Shown here one piece after another: positions 47,770-61,827 of a DNA stretch of 64,000 nucleotides. The stretch covers positions 5,972 through 69,971 of the forward strand of contig NZ_LMJA01000028.1 in assembly GCF_001428895.1 (NCBI RefSeq), given 5' to 3'. The notes under the pieces were generated by a model. It was not told the origin of the DNA. It did not search any database and worked only from the letters and a program-made list of their open reading frames with translations. The position numbers were made by a program, and so were the translations under genes. Numbering within the stretch: the stretch's first letter is position 1; every line of letters begins with the position of its first letter. Source of the stretch: Mycobacterium sp. Root265. GTDB lineage: Bacteria; Actinomycetota; Actinomycetes; Mycobacteriales; Mycobacteriaceae.

Positions 47770-48770
47770 ACATCGACATGGCGGCGCTTCATGCCATCGA
47801 GTCCGACAAGGGGATCTCGGTCGATATCGTCGTGGACACCATCAAGTCTGCGTTGCTGACCGCGTATCGGCACACCGAGGGCCACGAGGCCGACGCGCGT
47901 ATCGACGTCGACCGCAAGACCGGTGTGGTCAAGGTGATGGCCAGGGAAACCGATGACGACGGCAACCTGATCAACGAATGGGACGACACCCCAGAGGGAT
48001 TCGGCCGTATCGCGGCGACCACCGCGCGTCAGGTGATCCTGCAGCGGCTGCGCGACGCGGAGAACGAGCGGATGTACGGCGAGTTCTCGGCGCGCGAGGG
48101 CGATATCGTCGCCGGCGTCGTGCAGCGGGACGCCCGGGAGAACACCCGCGGCAACGTGGTGGTCCGGGTCGGCACCGAGGCCAAGGGCTCCGACGGCATG
48201 ATCCGGCCCGCCGAGCAGGTGCCCGGTGAGGGCTACGAGCACGGCGATCGGCTGCGCTGCTACGTCATCGGGGTGTCCCGCGGTGCCCGCGAGCCCAAGA
48301 TCGAGCTGTCGCGCACCCACCCGAACCTGGTGCGCAAATTGTTCGCGCTCGAGGTGCCCGAGATCGCCGACGGATCCGTCGACATCGTCGCGGTGGCGCG
48401 GGAGGCCGGACACCGCTCCAAGATTGCCGTGGCATCGCGGGTGCCGGGTCTGAACGCCAAGGGGGCGTGTATCGGCCCGATGGGCCAGCGGGTCCGCAAT
48501 GTGATGAGCGAACTGTCCGGCGAGAAGATCGACATCATCGATTACGACGAGGACCCGGCCCGGTTCGTCGCCCACGCGCTGTCGCCGGCCAAGGTCGTGT
48601 CGGTGACCGTCATCGACGAGAGCACCCGGGCGGCCCGGGTGGTGGTGCCGGACTTCCAGCTGTCGCTGGCGATCGGCAAGGAAGGGCAGAACGCCAGGTT
48701 GGCGGCCCGTCTCACCGGCTGGCGTATCGATATCCGCAGTGACGCGGCACCCGAACCCGCGGCCGGGTGA
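47766..48770 (+). CDS. nusA: Transcription termination/antitermination factor NusA
   Basis: RNA polymerase-binding elongation factor, 334 residues. The N-terminal domain spans 1-105, the S1 domain ([25 protein letters not shown]) about 110-180, and the two KH domains follow. KH1 contains [28 protein letters not shown]2 contains [22 protein letters not shown]. The acidic C-terminal repeats of E. coli NusA are absent, as usual in actinobacteria. Confidence 0.96.
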   Translation: MNIDMAALHAIESDKGISVDIVVDTIKSALLTAYRHTEGHEADARIDVDRKTGVVKVMARETDDDGNLINEWDDTPEGFGRIAATTARQVILQRLRDAENERMYGEFSAREGDIVAGVVQRDARENTRGNVVVRVGTEAKGSDGMIRPAEQVPGEGYEHGDRLRCYVIGVSRGAREPKIELSRTHPNLVRKLFALEVPEIADGSVDIVAVAREAGHRSKIAVASRVPGLNAKGACIGPMGQRVRNVMSELSGEKIDIIDYDEDPARFVAHALSPAKVVSVTVIDESTRAARVVVPDFQLSLAIGKEGQNARLAARLTGWRIDIRSDAAPEPAAG

Positions 48771-48823
48771 GCTATCCCGACACGCGATTGAAGTCTGGAC
48801 GTCCGGGAACGGTAGACTGAGCC

Positions 48824-49168
48824 GTGATCCAGCGCGAGACTTCGGCCATCCCGGCTCGTGCGCATCGGAGCCCAGACGGACCGGTGCGGACGTGTGTGGG
48901 ATGCCGGAAGCGAGAACTGGCCGTCGAACTGCTTCGAGTGGCCGCTGTATCCGACAGGCCCGGCAATTGCGCCGTGACTGTGGACTCAGCGGGTAACCTG
49001 CCGGGGCGGGGTGCTTGGTTGCATCCCGACCAGCAGTGTCTTGATGCGGCACTCCGTCGGCGAGCGTTCGTCCGAGCGTTGCGCATCACCGGTTCACCGG
49101 ACACATCCGCGGTGGTCGAGTACGTCAACGCCTCACCGGGCGCTGAGGAATCCGGCCCCACCGGCTAG
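48824..49168 (+). CDS. YlxR-family RNA-binding protein
   Basis: A 114-residue YlxR/DUF448 protein with the signature [10 protein letters not shown] and a [22 protein letters not shown] motif. Its place between nusA and infB is the classical one for this family. GTG start, 53 bp after nusA. Probably a nucleoid- or RNA-associated regulator; exact role unsettled. Confidence 0.9.
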   Translation: MIQRETSAIPARAHRSPDGPVRTCVGCRKRELAVELLRVAAVSDRPGNCAVTVDSAGNLPGRGAWLHPDQQCLDAALRRRAFVRALRITGSPDTSAVVEYVNASPGAEESGPTG

Positions 49169-49280
49169 AGAACAGGTAGCGAAGAACATGAGCACACCGT
49201 GAAGTCCCGATGACCATGCGTCATAGCTAAACCCGAGGCGCGGCCCCACCACCGCTGTCGCCTCCAAACGAGGAGAAGTA
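49169..49280 (+). other. infB leader with two mini-ORFs
   Basis: The 112-nt gap before infB contains two tiny ORFs: ATG at 49188 coding MSTP then stop (49202), and ATG at 49210 coding MTMRHS then stop (49230). A GAGGAGAA ribosome-binding site then serves the infB GTG at 49281. Whether the mini-ORFs are translated is unknown. Confidence 0.35.
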
Positions 49281-52073
49281 GTGGCAGGTAAGGCCCGCGT
49301 GCACGAGTTAGCGAAGGAACTCGGTGTCACCAGTAAGGAAGTTCTCGCCCGTCTGAGCGATCAGGGCGAATTCGTCAAATCGGCGTCGTCGACGGTGGAA
49401 GCCCCCGTCGCACGCCGTCTGCGTGAGTCGTTCGGAGGCGGAAAATCCGCCCCGGCAGATGCTCCCGCAGCCAAGGCGCCCAGCAAGCCGGCATCGTCCG
49501 GTGGCGGCCCCAAGCCCGGCCCGAAGCCGGCACCGCAGGCTCCGCCTGCACCCCCGGCCCCGGCGGCCCCGGCCCCCGTTGCTCCCGCAGCCCAGGCCCC
49601 CGCGCCTGCTGCACCGGCGGCTCCCGCAGCTCCGGCAGCTCCGCCCGAACCTCAGGCACCGGCTGCACCGGCGGCTCCCGCCGCATCGGCCGGTACCCAG
49701 ACCCCCGGGCCCCGTCCGGGACCGACTCCGGGACCCAAGCCCGCGCCGCGCGCCCCGCGCGTCGGCAACAACCCGTTCTCCTCGCAGGCACCGGCCGAGC
49801 GTCCGGCCCCGCGTCCGCAGGCCGGCCCCGGCGGTCCCCGTCCGGGCCCCGGCCCCGGCGGGCCGCGTCCGGGCGCACCGCGTCCCGGTGGAGCCTCACC
49901 AGGCAACATGCCTCCCCGCCCGCCCGGCGCGCGTCCCGGTGCGACCGGTCGCCCAGGCGGTCCGCGTCCCGGTCCGGGCGGTCGTCCGGCTCCCGGTGGC
50001 CGTCCCGGTGGCGGTGGCGGCGGCGGTAACTACCGCGGCGGCGGCGCAGGCGGCGGTGCCGGTGCAGGTGCCGGTGCCGGCGGAGCAGCAGCCGGCGGTT
50101 TCCGCGGTCGTCCCGGCGGTGGTGGCGGCGGTGGTCGTCCCGGCCAGCGCGGCGGTGCCGCAGGTGCCTTCGGTCGTCCCGGCGGCGCGGTCCGTCGTGG
50201 ACGCAAGTCGAAGCGGGCGAAACGCGCCGAATACGAGAACATGCAGGCCCCGGTCGTCGGTGGTGTGCGGTTGCCGCACGGCAACGGCGAGACCATCCGG
50301 CTGGCCCGCGGCGCATCGCTGGTGGACTTCGCCGACAAGATCAACGCCAACCCGGCATCGCTGGTGCAGGCCTTGTTCAACCTCGGTGAGATGGTCACCG
50401 CAACGCAGTCGGTGGACGATTCGACCCTCGAACTGCTCGGCAGCGAGATGAATTACGTCGTGCAGGTCGTGTCCCCGGAGGACGAGGACCGCGAACTGCT
50501 GCAGTCCTTCGACCTCACCTACGGCGAGGACGAGGGCGGCGAGGAAGATCTCGAATTCCGTCCGCCGGTCGTCACCGTCATGGGTCACGTCGACCACGGC
50601 AAGACCCGCCTGCTGGACACCATCCGGAACGCCAGCGTGCGCGAGGGTGAAGCCGGTGGCATCACCCAGCACATCGGTGCCTACCAGGTGGCCGTCGAGC
50701 ATGAGGGCGCCGAGCGTCTCATCACCTTCATCGACACGCCCGGTCACGAGGCCTTCACGGCCATGCGTGCCCGTGGTGCGAAGGCCACCGATATCGCGAT
50801 CCTGGTGGTCGCCGCCGACGACGGTGTCATGCCGCAGACGGTGGAGGCCATCAACCACGCGCAGGCGGCCGATGTGCCGATCGTGGTGGCGGTCAACAAG
50901 ATCGACAAGGAAGGCGCGGACCCGCAGAAGATCCGGGCCCAGCTCACCGAGTACAACCTGGTGGCCGAGGAGTATGGCGGCGACACCATGTTCGTCGACA
51001 TCTCGGCGAAGAACGGCGTCAACATCCAGGCGCTCGAGGAAGCGGTCCTGCTGACCGCCGACGCGTCGCTGGACCTGCGGGCCAACCCCGACATGGAAGC
51101 CCAGGGTGTGGCGATCGAAGCGCACCTGGACCGTGGCCGTGGCCCGGTGGCGACCGTGCTCATCCAGCGCGGCACGCTGCGGGTCGGCGACTCGATCGTG
51201 GCCGGCGATGCCTATGGACGTGTTCGTCGCATGGTCGACGAGCACGGCGAGGACATCCACGAGGCGCTGCCGTCTCGTCCGGTCCAGGTCATCGGCTTCA
51301 CGTCGGTGCCCGGTGCCGGTGACAACCTGCTGGTGGTCGACGAGGACCGGATCGCCCGGCAGATCGCCGATCGCCGCAGTGCCCGCAAGCGCAACGCGCT
51401 GGCGGCCCGCACCCGCAAGCGCATCAGCCTGGACGATCTCGATGCAGCGTTGAAGGAGACTTCGCAGCTGAACCTGATCCTCAAGGGCGACAACTCCGGC
51501 ACCGTGGAGGCGCTGGAAGAGGCCCTGCTGGGTATCGAGATCGACGACGAGGTGGAACTGCGCGTCATCGACCGCGGTGTCGGTGGTGTCACCGAGACCA
51601 ACGTCAACCTGGCGTCGGCGTCGAATGCCATCATCATCGGCTTCAACGTGCGTTCCGAGGGCAAGGCCACCGAGCTCGCCAACCGCGAGGGTGTCGACAT
51701 CCGGTACTACTCGGTGATCTACCAGGCCATCGACGAGATCCAGAGCGCGCTCAAGGGCATGCTCAAGCCGGTCTACGAGGAGAAGGAGCTCGGCCGCGCC
51801 GAGATCCGGGCCATCTTCCGGTCGTCGAAGGTCGGCAACATCGCCGGCTGCCTGGTCACCTCCGGCATCATGCGCCGCAACGCGAAGGCGCGCCTGCTGC
51901 GTGACAACGTGGTGGTCGCCGAGACGGTCACCATCTCGTCGCTCAAGCGGGAGAAGGACGATGTCACCGAGGTGCGCGACGGCTACGAGTGTGGTCTGAC
52001 GCTGACCTACAACGACATCAAAGAGGGCGACGTCATCGAGGCGTACGAACTCGTCGAGAAGGAACGCACCTAA
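49281..52073 (+). CDS. infB: Translation initiation factor IF-2
   Basis: GTPase delivering initiator tRNA to the ribosome, 930 residues. The N-terminus has the IF2_N motif [20 protein letters not shown] Pro/Ala then Gly/Arg-rich low-complexity region (about 55-310) is typical of actinobacteria. G-domain motifs are [12 protein letters not shown] (about 435), DTPGHEAF and NKID; the C-terminal domains include [12 protein letters not shown] and GYECGLTL. rbfA follows after 3 bases. Confidence 0.97.
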   Translation: MAGKARVHELAKELGVTSKEVLARLSDQGEFVKSASSTVEAPVARRLRESFGGGKSAPADAPAAKAPSKPASSGGGPKPGPKPAPQAPPAPPAPAAPAPVAPAAQAPAPAAPAAPAAPAAPPEPQAPAAPAAPAASAGTQTPGPRPGPTPGPKPAPRAPRVGNNPFSSQAPAERPAPRPQAGPGGPRPGPGPGGPRPGAPRPGGASPGNMPPRPPGARPGATGRPGGPRPGPGGRPAPGGRPGGGGGGGNYRGGGAGGGAGAGAGAGGAAAGGFRGRPGGGGGGGRPGQRGGAAGAFGRPGGAVRRGRKSKRAKRAEYENMQAPVVGGVRLPHGNGETIRLARGASLVDFADKINANPASLVQALFNLGEMVTATQSVDDSTLELLGSEMNYVVQVVSPEDEDRELLQSFDLTYGEDEGGEEDLEFRPPVVTVMGHVDHGKTRLLDTIRNASVREGEAGGITQHIGAYQVAVEHEGAERLITFIDTPGHEAFTAMRARGAKATDIAILVVAADDGVMPQTVEAINHAQAADVPIVVAVNKIDKEGADPQKIRAQLTEYNLVAEEYGGDTMFVDISAKNGVNIQALEEAVLLTADASLDLRANPDMEAQGVAIEAHLDRGRGPVATVLIQRGTLRVGDSIVAGDAYGRVRRMVDEHGEDIHEALPSRPVQVIGFTSVPGAGDNLLVVDEDRIARQIADRRSARKRNALAARTRKRISLDDLDAALKETSQLNLILKGDNSGTVEALEEALLGIEIDDEVELRVIDRGVGGVTETNVNLASASNAIIIGFNVRSEGKATELANREGVDIRYYSVIYQAIDEIQSALKGMLKPVYEEKELGRAEIRAIFRSSKVGNIAGCLVTSGIMRRNAKARLLRDNVVVAETVTISSLKREKDDVTEVRDGYECGLTLTYNDIKEGDVIEAYELVEKERT

Positions 52074-52076
52074 GTC

Positions 52077-52574
52077 ATGGTTGATGTTGGACGTGCACGC
52101 CGCCTGTCGAAGCGCATCGGCACGGTTGTGGCCTCTGCCATCGAGTTCGAGATCAAGGATCCCCCGTTGGCCTTCGTGACCGTCACGGACACGAAGGTGA
52201 CGGGAGACCTGCACGACGCCACCGTCTACTACACGGTGCGCGGTGCGACGTTGCAGGACGAACCCGACTACGAGGGTGCGGCCGCCGCGTTGGAGCGGGC
52301 CAGGGGCATTCTCCGGAGCAAGGTCGGTGCGGCCACCGGAGTGCGCTTCACGCCGACGCTGGCTTTCGTGCTGGACAAGGTGCCCGAGACCTCGGCGCAC
52401 ATGGAGGCCCTGCTGGCCCGGGCCCGGGAGGCGGACGCCGATCTGGCCCGGATCCGGGAAGGCGCCAAGCCGGCGGGGGAGGCCGACCCGTACCGCGTGA
52501 CCACGGTCGAGGGTGACGTCGAGGGTGACGAGGCGACCGATGATGAGGATGCCGACGAACCGCGATCGAACTGA
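52077..52574 (+). CDS. rbfA: Ribosome-binding factor A
   Basis: Small-subunit maturation factor with a KH-like fold, 165 residues. [24 protein letters not shown] begins the domain, and [14 protein letters not shown] and [22 protein letters not shown] are the conserved strands and helix. The C-terminal tail of about 40 residues is acidic ([12 protein letters not shown]). Last gene of the operon; a strong terminator follows 26 bp after the stop. In M. tuberculosis nrnA comes next, but here a PGRS-type gene intervenes. Confidence 0.95.
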   Translation: MVDVGRARRLSKRIGTVVASAIEFEIKDPPLAFVTVTDTKVTGDLHDATVYYTVRGATLQDEPDYEGAAAALERARGILRSKVGAATGVRFTPTLAFVLDKVPETSAHMEALLARAREADADLARIREGAKPAGEADPYRVTTVEGDVEGDEATDDEDADEPRSN

Positions 52575-52600
52575 CCGTTCTCGCAACTGATTCGCGTACC

Positions 52601-52635
52601 GGAAACGGGAAGGCCTTGTCGGCCTTCCCGTTTCC
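52601..52635 (+). terminator. Terminator of the rimP-rbfA operon
   Basis: Perfect 15-bp inverted repeat (52601-52615 and 52621-52635) with a TTGTC loop, 26 bp after the rbfA stop. A mixed GTCGTTG tail follows rather than a clean T-run. Confidence 0.85.
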
Positions 52636-53020
52636 GTCGTTGACGGCCTGATTTCGGCCATTGCCAACGGGTTTCACCGGGGACGGCGGACCCGTCGCTG
52701 ATCATCCACAGCCGACGTTGACGCTGAGCCCGCGGCCGATCAGAATTTGCTGAACCGTCAATCCGGTGTGGCTGCCCGGGGGGCGGCGATACCGAACCGG
52801 CCACGGCGGTGGCATGTGGCGAACGGTTTCCGGTGCGTCGTCGACGGCGATGTTTTGACATATCAGTTAATTCTTCTTGTCCATGGATGGTCGTTGTGCG
52901 GCCATTTCGCGAAAGTGCCTGAATCGGCAGTTTTGGGCGTATAGGGTCCTTCGCTAGTTAGCTATCAATTGCCAAATAGCTACTGATGAGCGCATTGACG
53001 CGCGAATGGGGGGATTGCTG
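52636..53020 (+). promoter_or_regulatory. Upstream region of the PGRS-type gene
   Basis: This 385-bp non-coding stretch is clearly more AT-rich than its surroundings in its second half. TTGACA is at 52855-52860, and a -10-like TAGGGT at 52942-52947 could serve a nearer promoter. A GGGGGGA ribosome-binding site (53008-53014) precedes the ATG at 53021. A 65-codon open frame at 52747-52944 has no supporting features, so I do not call it. Nothing is recognised in the first 110 bases. Confidence 0.5.
52959..52982. promoter_or_regulatory. Operator-like dyad TAGCTAT-N10-ATAGCTA
   Basis: Perfect 7-bp inverted repeat (52959-52965 and 52976-52982) with a 10-bp AT-rich spacer, in an otherwise GC-rich genome. 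It lies just downstream of the -10-like TAGGGT and 38 bp before the PGRS start codon. It fits either a repressor site or an mRNA hairpin in the 5' UTR. Confidence 0.5.
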
Positions 53021-56000
53021 ATGAGTCCGATGAAGCCGCTCGGTGGCGTACCGAAAGCCGCGACGCCGAGGCATTCGATGCCAAAACGCGCGACGTCGAA
53101 ACAGCTGACAGCAAAGCAACTGGCGCAGAAGGTGAGCGCTGGCCCGTCAAGCTACATCGGCCGCGTCGGAGCCTTGGCCGTCGCTTTGGGCATCGGTGCG
53201 GCGATCACGACCTGGATGCCGGTGGCGTTTGCGGACACCACGGGTACCAGTGATTCCTCGGACAGCCCGAGTTCATCGGGAGGCACTTCGCCGGACGACG
53301 CCGGGTCACCCGGTGGTGCACCGTCCGACCATGCGGATTCCCCCAACGGCGCCGGACCGTCGGACGGCGAGAGCTCATCGCACGACGACACGGACACACC
53401 ATCACCGAAGACGAGGGCACGGGCCGGTCAAGACCACCGCAAGACAGCGCTGTCGCGCGCGCCCCGCGAGGTGAGAGCGCCGGTGGCGAGGTCGGCGTCG
53501 ACCGCCGCCCCCGAGATGAAGTCGGCACCGGCGACCGATGCGAAGAAGGAGTCGGTCGCCGTTGACGAGTCGCAGGTGATCACGGCGGCGCCCAGCGCAG
53601 CGGCTCCCGCCCTCGCTGCACCGGTGGTGGCTGATCCGGTGATCGCGCCGGTATCGGTGGTGGCCGTGCCGGCGATCGCTGTTCCGGACACCGCCGGCGG
53701 CGGTCCCTCCGGCGCTCCGGTTGCGGATTCGTTGGTCTGGGCCGCCGCGGCGGGTGCGGTGCGGCGGGAGGAGACATCGCGGGCCCGCAGCGTCATCGAC
53801 GAAACGGCCGCCCTGTACTCGGCCGATCCGGCCGAACCGGCACTGGTGACCGGTGATGACGCCGAGATCGCGCCGCTGGGACTGGTGAACGCGGCCGCGG
53901 TGCCGGCACTGCAGAGTTCGGTCGGCGCGCCCTTCCAGATCTGGATCGGTCAGGTGCTGCTCATCGGCAACGGCACGGCGGCACATCCCGACGGCGGCCT
54001 GCTCATCGGCAACGGCTACAACTGGACCGCGGTGACCTGTGTCGCGGTGGTCTGTCGCGGTGGCAACGGCGGGCTGTTCGGCGACGGCGGCGCCGGCTTC
54101 AACGGCGGCGACGGCGGGTCCGCAGGCTGGATCGGCAATGGCGGTGACGGTGGGGCCGGGGTCATCATCTTCAGCGCCGGCGCCGGTGGGCACGGCGGCA
54201 CCGGCGGGCTGTTCTTCGGCAACGGTGGCCGCGGCGGTGCGGGCGCGACCGTCCTCACCGGCGTCGGCGGCGATGGCGGAAACGGAGGCAACGCCGGACT
54301 GCTGTCGATCGTGGGATCGGGCGGTCGTGGCGGTGCCGGCGGTAGCGGTGACGACGGTGGCGCGGGCGGTGACGGTGGCGCCGGCGGTCTGATCGGCGTG
54401 ATCTTCGGCCCAGCCGGTGAGGGCGGTGTCGGCGGTGCCGGTGCCCTCACCGGAGTTGGTGGTGCCGGCGGCGACGGTGGCGCGGCAGGCCAGTTCAGTC
54501 TGATCAGTTGGGGTGCTGCCGGCGGGGCCGGCGGTGTGGGTGGTACCGGCGGCGAGGGCGGTACCGGAGGCGGCGGTGGGCTGTTCATCGGCAACGGCGG
54601 TATCGGCGGCGCAGGTGGCGAAGCACTCGACGTGAGTGCCCTCGGTGGCCGCGGTGGCCAGGGCGGCAATGTGGGCGCACTGTCCCTGTTCGGCAGCGGC
54701 GGTGCCGGTGGGGCAGGCGGCGCCGGTGCGAACGGTCTTGCCGGCACCGCGATTTCGGCAGCGGGCGCGGGCGGTACGGGTGGCGCGGGCGGTAACGGCG
54801 GGGCCGGTTCGTTGATCATCGGTCTGGGCGGCCTCGCCGGGATCGGTGGCCGCGGCGGCCGTGGTGGTGCCGGCTTCGGGGGCACCGACACGCTGTCGGC
54901 CGGTGCCGGCGGCGCAGGCGGACAGGGTGGCGTCGGCGGAACCGGGGGCGCGGGCCGTTTCCTGCTGGTGTTCGACACGAGCACCGGCTACGGCAACGGC
55001 GGCACGGGCGGAACCGGCGGGGACGGCGGCAGTACCGGTGCCGGTGCGGTGGCAGGTGCGGGCGGCGCAGGCGGCGCGGGCGGACTGGGCACGGCGGCCG
55101 CACCCGGTCTCGGCGGCGGCGGCGGTGGTGGCGGCGGCGGCGCCACGGTCCGAGAGTCCGATGGCGGTGCCGCCACCGGCAGCACCGCGCAGGGCGGCGC
55201 CGGAGGCACGGGCGGTGCCGGTACCACCACGGTGGCCGGCGGGCGCGGCGGCACCGGCGGAAACGCGTCGATTCTGTCCGACGGTGCGGGCAGCAGCGTG
55301 ACCGGTACGGCGACCGGCGGGGCCGGCGGTGATGCCACCGGCACCGGTACGGGCGGGATCGGCGGATCGGCGCTTCTCGGGGCGGGGCTGGGTGGCGTGG
55401 TGACCGGCAGCGCCATCGGTGGCGCCGGGGGCGACGGTCTCGAGGGTGGCACCGGTGGCAACGGTGGTGGCTCCGCGGTCACCGCCGGCCGCGAGGGCGG
55501 CACTGGTGGCACCGCGTCCGGCGATGGTCTCGGCGGTGCCGGCGGCGCCGCCGTCGGGGTCGGCAGTATCGGCGGCAACGGCGGCAGCGGCAATGTGCAG
55601 GCCGGGTTCGTTCGGACGGGCATCGGCGGAAATGACGGCACGGCAATGGGTTCCGGGACCGGCGGCGCCGGCGGAAACGCCACCGGCGGTGGCACCGGGG
55701 GCAACGGCGGAACCGGAAGTGTGGTCGCCGGCGGAGTTGGCGCCGAAGCCACCGGTGCGGGCATCGGCGGCAACGGCGGCGACGGTCTTGTCGGCGGCGT
55801 CGGCGGTAACGGCAGTGCCGGCCAGGTGGGGGCGTTCGCGGCCGGGGCCACGGCCGCCGGCACCGGCCGCAGCGGCGACGGTGGTCAGGCCACCGGCGTC
55901 GGCAGCGTCGGCGGTAACGGCACCATCGGCAACATCCAGGCATTCGGTGTGGACAGCGCGGCCAGTGGCACCGCCACCGGCGGTGACGGCGGCGCGGCCG

Positions 56001-57745
56001 CAGCCGGTGGCCGTGGTGGCACCGGTGGACAGGGCCGGATCGTCGCCAACGCCACCGGCAGCATTGCCACCGGCAATACCGCGACGGCCGGCGCGGGCGG
56101 TGACGCCACCGACGGTGCCGATCACTCCACGGCGCTCGGTGGTCAGTCCTATGTCTTCGCAGGGGTGTTCGGTGACGCCGGCAGTGCCGGCGCGATCACC
56201 GGCAGCACGGCCGTCGGCGGCGCTGCCACCGACGTCAACGGAGGAATCGCCGAGATCACGGCGGTCAACGGGACGATCGTCGACAGCAGCGCCACCGCCG
56301 CCGACGGTGGCTCCGGCGGTCTGGGCGGCTATGCCACGGTGAGCGTGACCGCGGGCGGCAGCATCGTCGACAGCCACGCGATCGGCGGCGAGAACACTGA
56401 CACCGCCGCCGGCGGCAATGCCACGGTCTCGGCTGCAGGCGCCGGTAGTTCGGTCACCGATGCGACCGCCACCGGTGGGGACGCCGGCAGCGGTGATGCC
56501 GACGGCGGTATCGGCGGGGCCGGCGGTGCGGCCACCGTCTCGGCCACCAACGGTGGCGATGTCCTCGACGCCGAGGCCCGCGGCGGCCACGGCGGTCACG
56601 GAAGCCACGGTGGTGTCGGCGGTGCCGGTGCCGCGGGCGGGGTGGTCGCGCAGCGCGCGGGTAGCACCGCATCGGGGACCGCCATCGGTGGTGCCGGCGG
56701 TGACGCGGACGGCACGGGCAGTGTGGGTGGCGCCGGTGCCGGCGGCACGGTGCAGACCGGCCTCACCGCCGGCATCGGCAACAACAGCGAAGCCATTGGC
56801 ACCGCCGTCGGTGGCGCCGGTGGGGACGCGTCGACCGGTGGCAGGGGCGGTGCCGGCGGTTTCGCCACCGTCATCGCGTCCGGCACCGCTTCGACAGCCG
56901 ATGGCAGCGCCTACGGTGGTGCCGGCGGAGCGGGCAGTGCCGGCGGGACCGGCGGCGCCGGGGCGCGGGCGCAGATCACGGCGCAGGGCAACGGATCCAC
57001 CGCCACCGGCACGGTGACGGCCGGCGCCGGTGGGAGCGGCGCGGGTGCCGTCGGTGGTGCCGGCGGCCAGGCCGTCATCGGCTCGGGACAGAGTTCCGGT
57101 GTCGCCGGCGTGAACAGCACCGCCGAAGGTGTGGCGACCGGCGGCGCGGGCGGGTCGGGACTCGGCGGCGTCAACGGTGGTGCGGGCGGAGGGGCCACGA
57201 TCACGGCCCGGCAGAACAACAACTCCATCACCGGCGGCATCGCGAGCGGTGGTGACGGAGCGACCGGAAGCGCCGGCGGTGCTGCGAGTCTCAACACCGC
57301 CGGGGGAACGATCATCGACAGCACCGCGATCGGCGGTGACGCGGGTGCCCGCGGCGTCGACGGTGGTCTTGGTGGCAAGGGCGGCGACGCGGTCGTCGAG
57401 GCGCTCAGCGGCGTCGTCATCAACGGCGGTCAGGCCACCGGTGGTGCGGGTGGCGTGGGTGGTGCCGGCGGCGTGAACGGTGCCGCCGGCGGAACCGGTG
57501 GAGCAGGTGGTGCGGCGAGCATCCGGCAGGGCACCGGCCTGATCGGATTCGGCGGTGACGGTGGTGACGGCGGCGCCGGCGGAACCTTCGTCGATGCCGG
57601 CCTCAACGGTGCGGGCGGTAACGGCGGCGTCGGCGGCGCGTCCGTCAACGTGGGCGGGACCGGCGGCGACGGTGGGGACGGCACGCCTGGTCAGGCCGAC
57701 GGCACGCCCGGAACCAACGGCGTAGCCGGAACGCCGGCGCCGTAG
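53021..57745 (+). CDS. Large PGRS-type glycine-rich surface protein with Sec signal
   Basis: A 1574-residue protein from the ATG at 53021 (GGGGGGA ribosome-binding site 6 bases upstream; another in-frame ATG at 53006). A basic N-terminal region of about 45 residues leads into a hydrophobic segment ([19 protein letters not shown]) and an AFA cleavage site. An acidic Ser/Asp-rich stretch and an Ala/Val/Pro linker follow to about residue 300. The motif [21 protein letters not shown] then opens a Gly-Gly-X array to the C-terminus. It lacks the PE domain of PE_PGRS proteins. The second half shows imperfect 35-36-residue repeats. Likely a secreted, surface-exposed adhesin-like protein; the function is not known. 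Confidence 0.85.
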   Translation: MSPMKPLGGVPKAATPRHSMPKRATSKQLTAKQLAQKVSAGPSSYIGRVGALAVALGIGAAITTWMPVAFADTTGTSDSSDSPSSSGGTSPDDAGSPGGAPSDHADSPNGAGPSDGESSSHDDTDTPSPKTRARAGQDHRKTALSRAPREVRAPVARSASTAAPEMKSAPATDAKKESVAVDESQVITAAPSAAAPALAAPVVADPVIAPVSVVAVPAIAVPDTAGGGPSGAPVADSLVWAAAAGAVRREETSRARSVIDETAALYSADPAEPALVTGDDAEIAPLGLVNAAAVPALQSSVGAPFQIWIGQVLLIGNGTAAHPDGGLLIGNGYNWTAVTCVAVVCRGGNGGLFGDGGAGFNGGDGGSAGWIGNGGDGGAGVIIFSAGAGGHGGTGGLFFGNGGRGGAGATVLTGVGGDGGNGGNAGLLSIVGSGGRGGAGGSGDDGGAGGDGGAGGLIGVIFGPAGEGGVGGAGALTGVGGAGGDGGAAGQFSLISWGAAGGAGGVGGTGGEGGTGGGGGLFIGNGGIGGAGGEALDVSALGGRGGQGGNVGALSLFGSGGAGGAGGAGANGLAGTAISAAGAGGTGGAGGNGGAGSLIIGLGGLAGIGGRGGRGGAGFGGTDTLSAGAGGAGGQGGVGGTGGAGRFLLVFDTSTGYGNGGTGGTGGDGGSTGAGAVAGAGGAGGAGGLGTAAAPGLGGGGGGGGGGATVRESDGGAATGSTAQGGAGGTGGAGTTTVAGGRGGTGGNASILSDGAGSSVTGTATGGAGGDATGTGTGGIGGSALLGAGLGGVVTGSAIGGAGGDGLEGGTGGNGGGSAVTAGREGGTGGTASGDGLGGAGGAAVGVGSIGGNGGSGNVQAGFVRTGIGGNDGTAMGSGTGGAGGNATGGGTGGNGGTGSVVAGGVGAEATGAGIGGNGGDGLVGGVGGNGSAGQVGAFAAGATAAGTGRSGDGGQATGVGSVGGNGTIGNIQAFGVDSAASGTATGGDGGAAAAGGRGGTGGQGRIVANATGSIATGNTATAGAGGDATDGADHSTALGGQSYVFAGVFGDAGSAGAITGSTAVGGAATDVNGGIAEITAVNGTIVDSSATAADGGSGGLGGYATVSVTAGGSIVDSHAIGGENTDTAAGGNATVSAAGAGSSVTDATATGGDAGSGDADGGIGGAGGAATVSATNGGDVLDAEARGGHGGHGSHGGVGGAGAAGGVVAQRAGSTASGTAIGGAGGDADGTGSVGGAGAGGTVQTGLTAGIGNNSEAIGTAVGGAGGDASTGGRGGAGGFATVIASGTASTADGSAYGGAGGAGSAGGTGGAGARAQITAQGNGSTATGTVTAGAGGSGAGAVGGAGGQAVIGSGQSSGVAGVNSTAEGVATGGAGGSGLGGVNGGAGGGATITARQNNNSITGGIASGGDGATGSAGGAASLNTAGGTIIDSTAIGGDAGARGVDGGLGGKGGDAVVEALSGVVINGGQATGGAGGVGGAGGVNGAAGGTGGAGGAASIRQGTGLIGFGGDGGDGGAGGTFVDAGLNGAGGNGGVGGASVNVGGTGGDGGDGTPGQADGTPGTNGVAGTPAP
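55250..56110 (+). repeat. Imperfect 105-108-bp tandem repeats within the PGRS-type gene
   Basis: The encoded units of about 34-43 residues (mostly 35-36) follow a pattern NGxxGxVxAxGxxAxATGxxxGGxGG. Clear examples begin [22 protein letters not shown] and [11 protein letters not shown]. Each could form coils of a parallel beta-helix. Boundaries are approximate, and weaker copies continue towards 57.2 kb. Confidence 0.65.
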
Positions 57746-57762
57746 GCTGCGGGTACAGCTGG

Positions 57763-57794
57763 AAGGTCCCGCACACCCCGGTGTGTGGGACCTT
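57763..57794 (+). terminator. Terminator of the PGRS-type gene
   Basis: A 15-bp stem with one G-U pair (57763-57777 and 57780-57794), tight loop, then TCTGTG, 18 bp after the stop. It separates the PGRS-type gene from nrnA. Confidence 0.82.
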
Positions 57795-57838
57795 TCTGTG
57801 GGGAGGGTGCCGATGTCCACCGCGGCCTCGACCCGTAA

Positions 57839-61263
<3,425 letters not shown>

Positions 61264-61818
61264 ATGCGCTCCTTGATCATCACGCAGAACATGACCATCG
61301 ACGGCTCGGTCGAGATGCTGGCGGACTGGTTCGATCCGCAGTCGCAGGACGATGAGCTGCTCGCCGAGATGAGACGCCAGGATTCGACCGCGGATGCGCT
61401 GCTGCTGGGCCGCAAGACCTTCGAGGACTTCCGAAGCTACTGGCCGGCGCAGACCGACGACACCACCGGTGTGACCGACTACCTGAACACCGTCGACAAG
61501 TATGTGGTGTCGGCCACGCTGTCCGAGCCGGGCTGGCAGAACTCCACGATCCTGACCGGCGACCCGGTGGACCACGTACGCAAGCTGGTGGCAGGCCGGG
61601 GTGGTGACATCGTGGTCACCGGGAGCATCACCCTGTGCCAGGCCCTGATCGCCGCCGATGTCGTCGACGAGTACCGGCTGTTCCTGTACCCGTGCGTCCA
61701 GGGTGCCGGCCGACGGCTGTTCCCGGACGGCACAATGCTGTCGGGGTTCTCGCCGTCGGCCGCACCGCGCAGCTTTCCCGGCGGCGTGACCCTGGTGCGC
61801 TGGTCCCGCATCCGCTGA
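61264..61818 (+). CDS. Dihydrofolate reductase-like (RibD C-terminal domain) protein
   Basis: A 184-residue DHFR-superfamily protein of the RibD_C type. It begins ITQNMTIDGSVEM, has LLLGRKTFEDFRSYWP (about 54-69), YVVSATLSEPGW and GGDIVVTGSITLCQALIAADVVDEYRLFLYP. These are the usual NADPH-fold landmarks. The folate-binding residues of true DHFR are not evident, so it is probably another reductase. Single gene with dyads at its start. Confidence 0.88.
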   Translation: MRSLIITQNMTIDGSVEMLADWFDPQSQDDELLAEMRRQDSTADALLLGRKTFEDFRSYWPAQTDDTTGVTDYLNTVDKYVVSATLSEPGWQNSTILTGDPVDHVRKLVAGRGGDIVVTGSITLCQALIAADVVDEYRLFLYPCVQGAGRRLFPDGTMLSGFSPSAAPRSFPGGVTLVRWSRIR

Positions 61819-61827
61819 TAGAGCGGG

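Noticed and set aside
49896-52667. 923-codon minus-strand open frame opposite infB
   Set aside because: Mirror of a highly conserved gene; composition rich in Asp/His/Gln/Arg shadow codons.
52747-52944. 65-codon open frame upstream of the PGRS-type gene
   Set aside because: No ribosome-binding site, no domain, and composition shifts midway; it overlaps the likely promoter region.
54050-57700. Possible CRISPR or satellite array
   Set aside because: The short repeats are codon-phased GGC/GGN units within one open frame with no constant direct repeat and spacer pattern.
53402-57820. 1472-codon minus-strand open frame opposite the PGRS-type gene
   Set aside because: A consequence of GGC/GCC-rich repeat codons. 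It has no start signal or recognisable domain, while the plus strand has a signal peptide and PGRS motifs.
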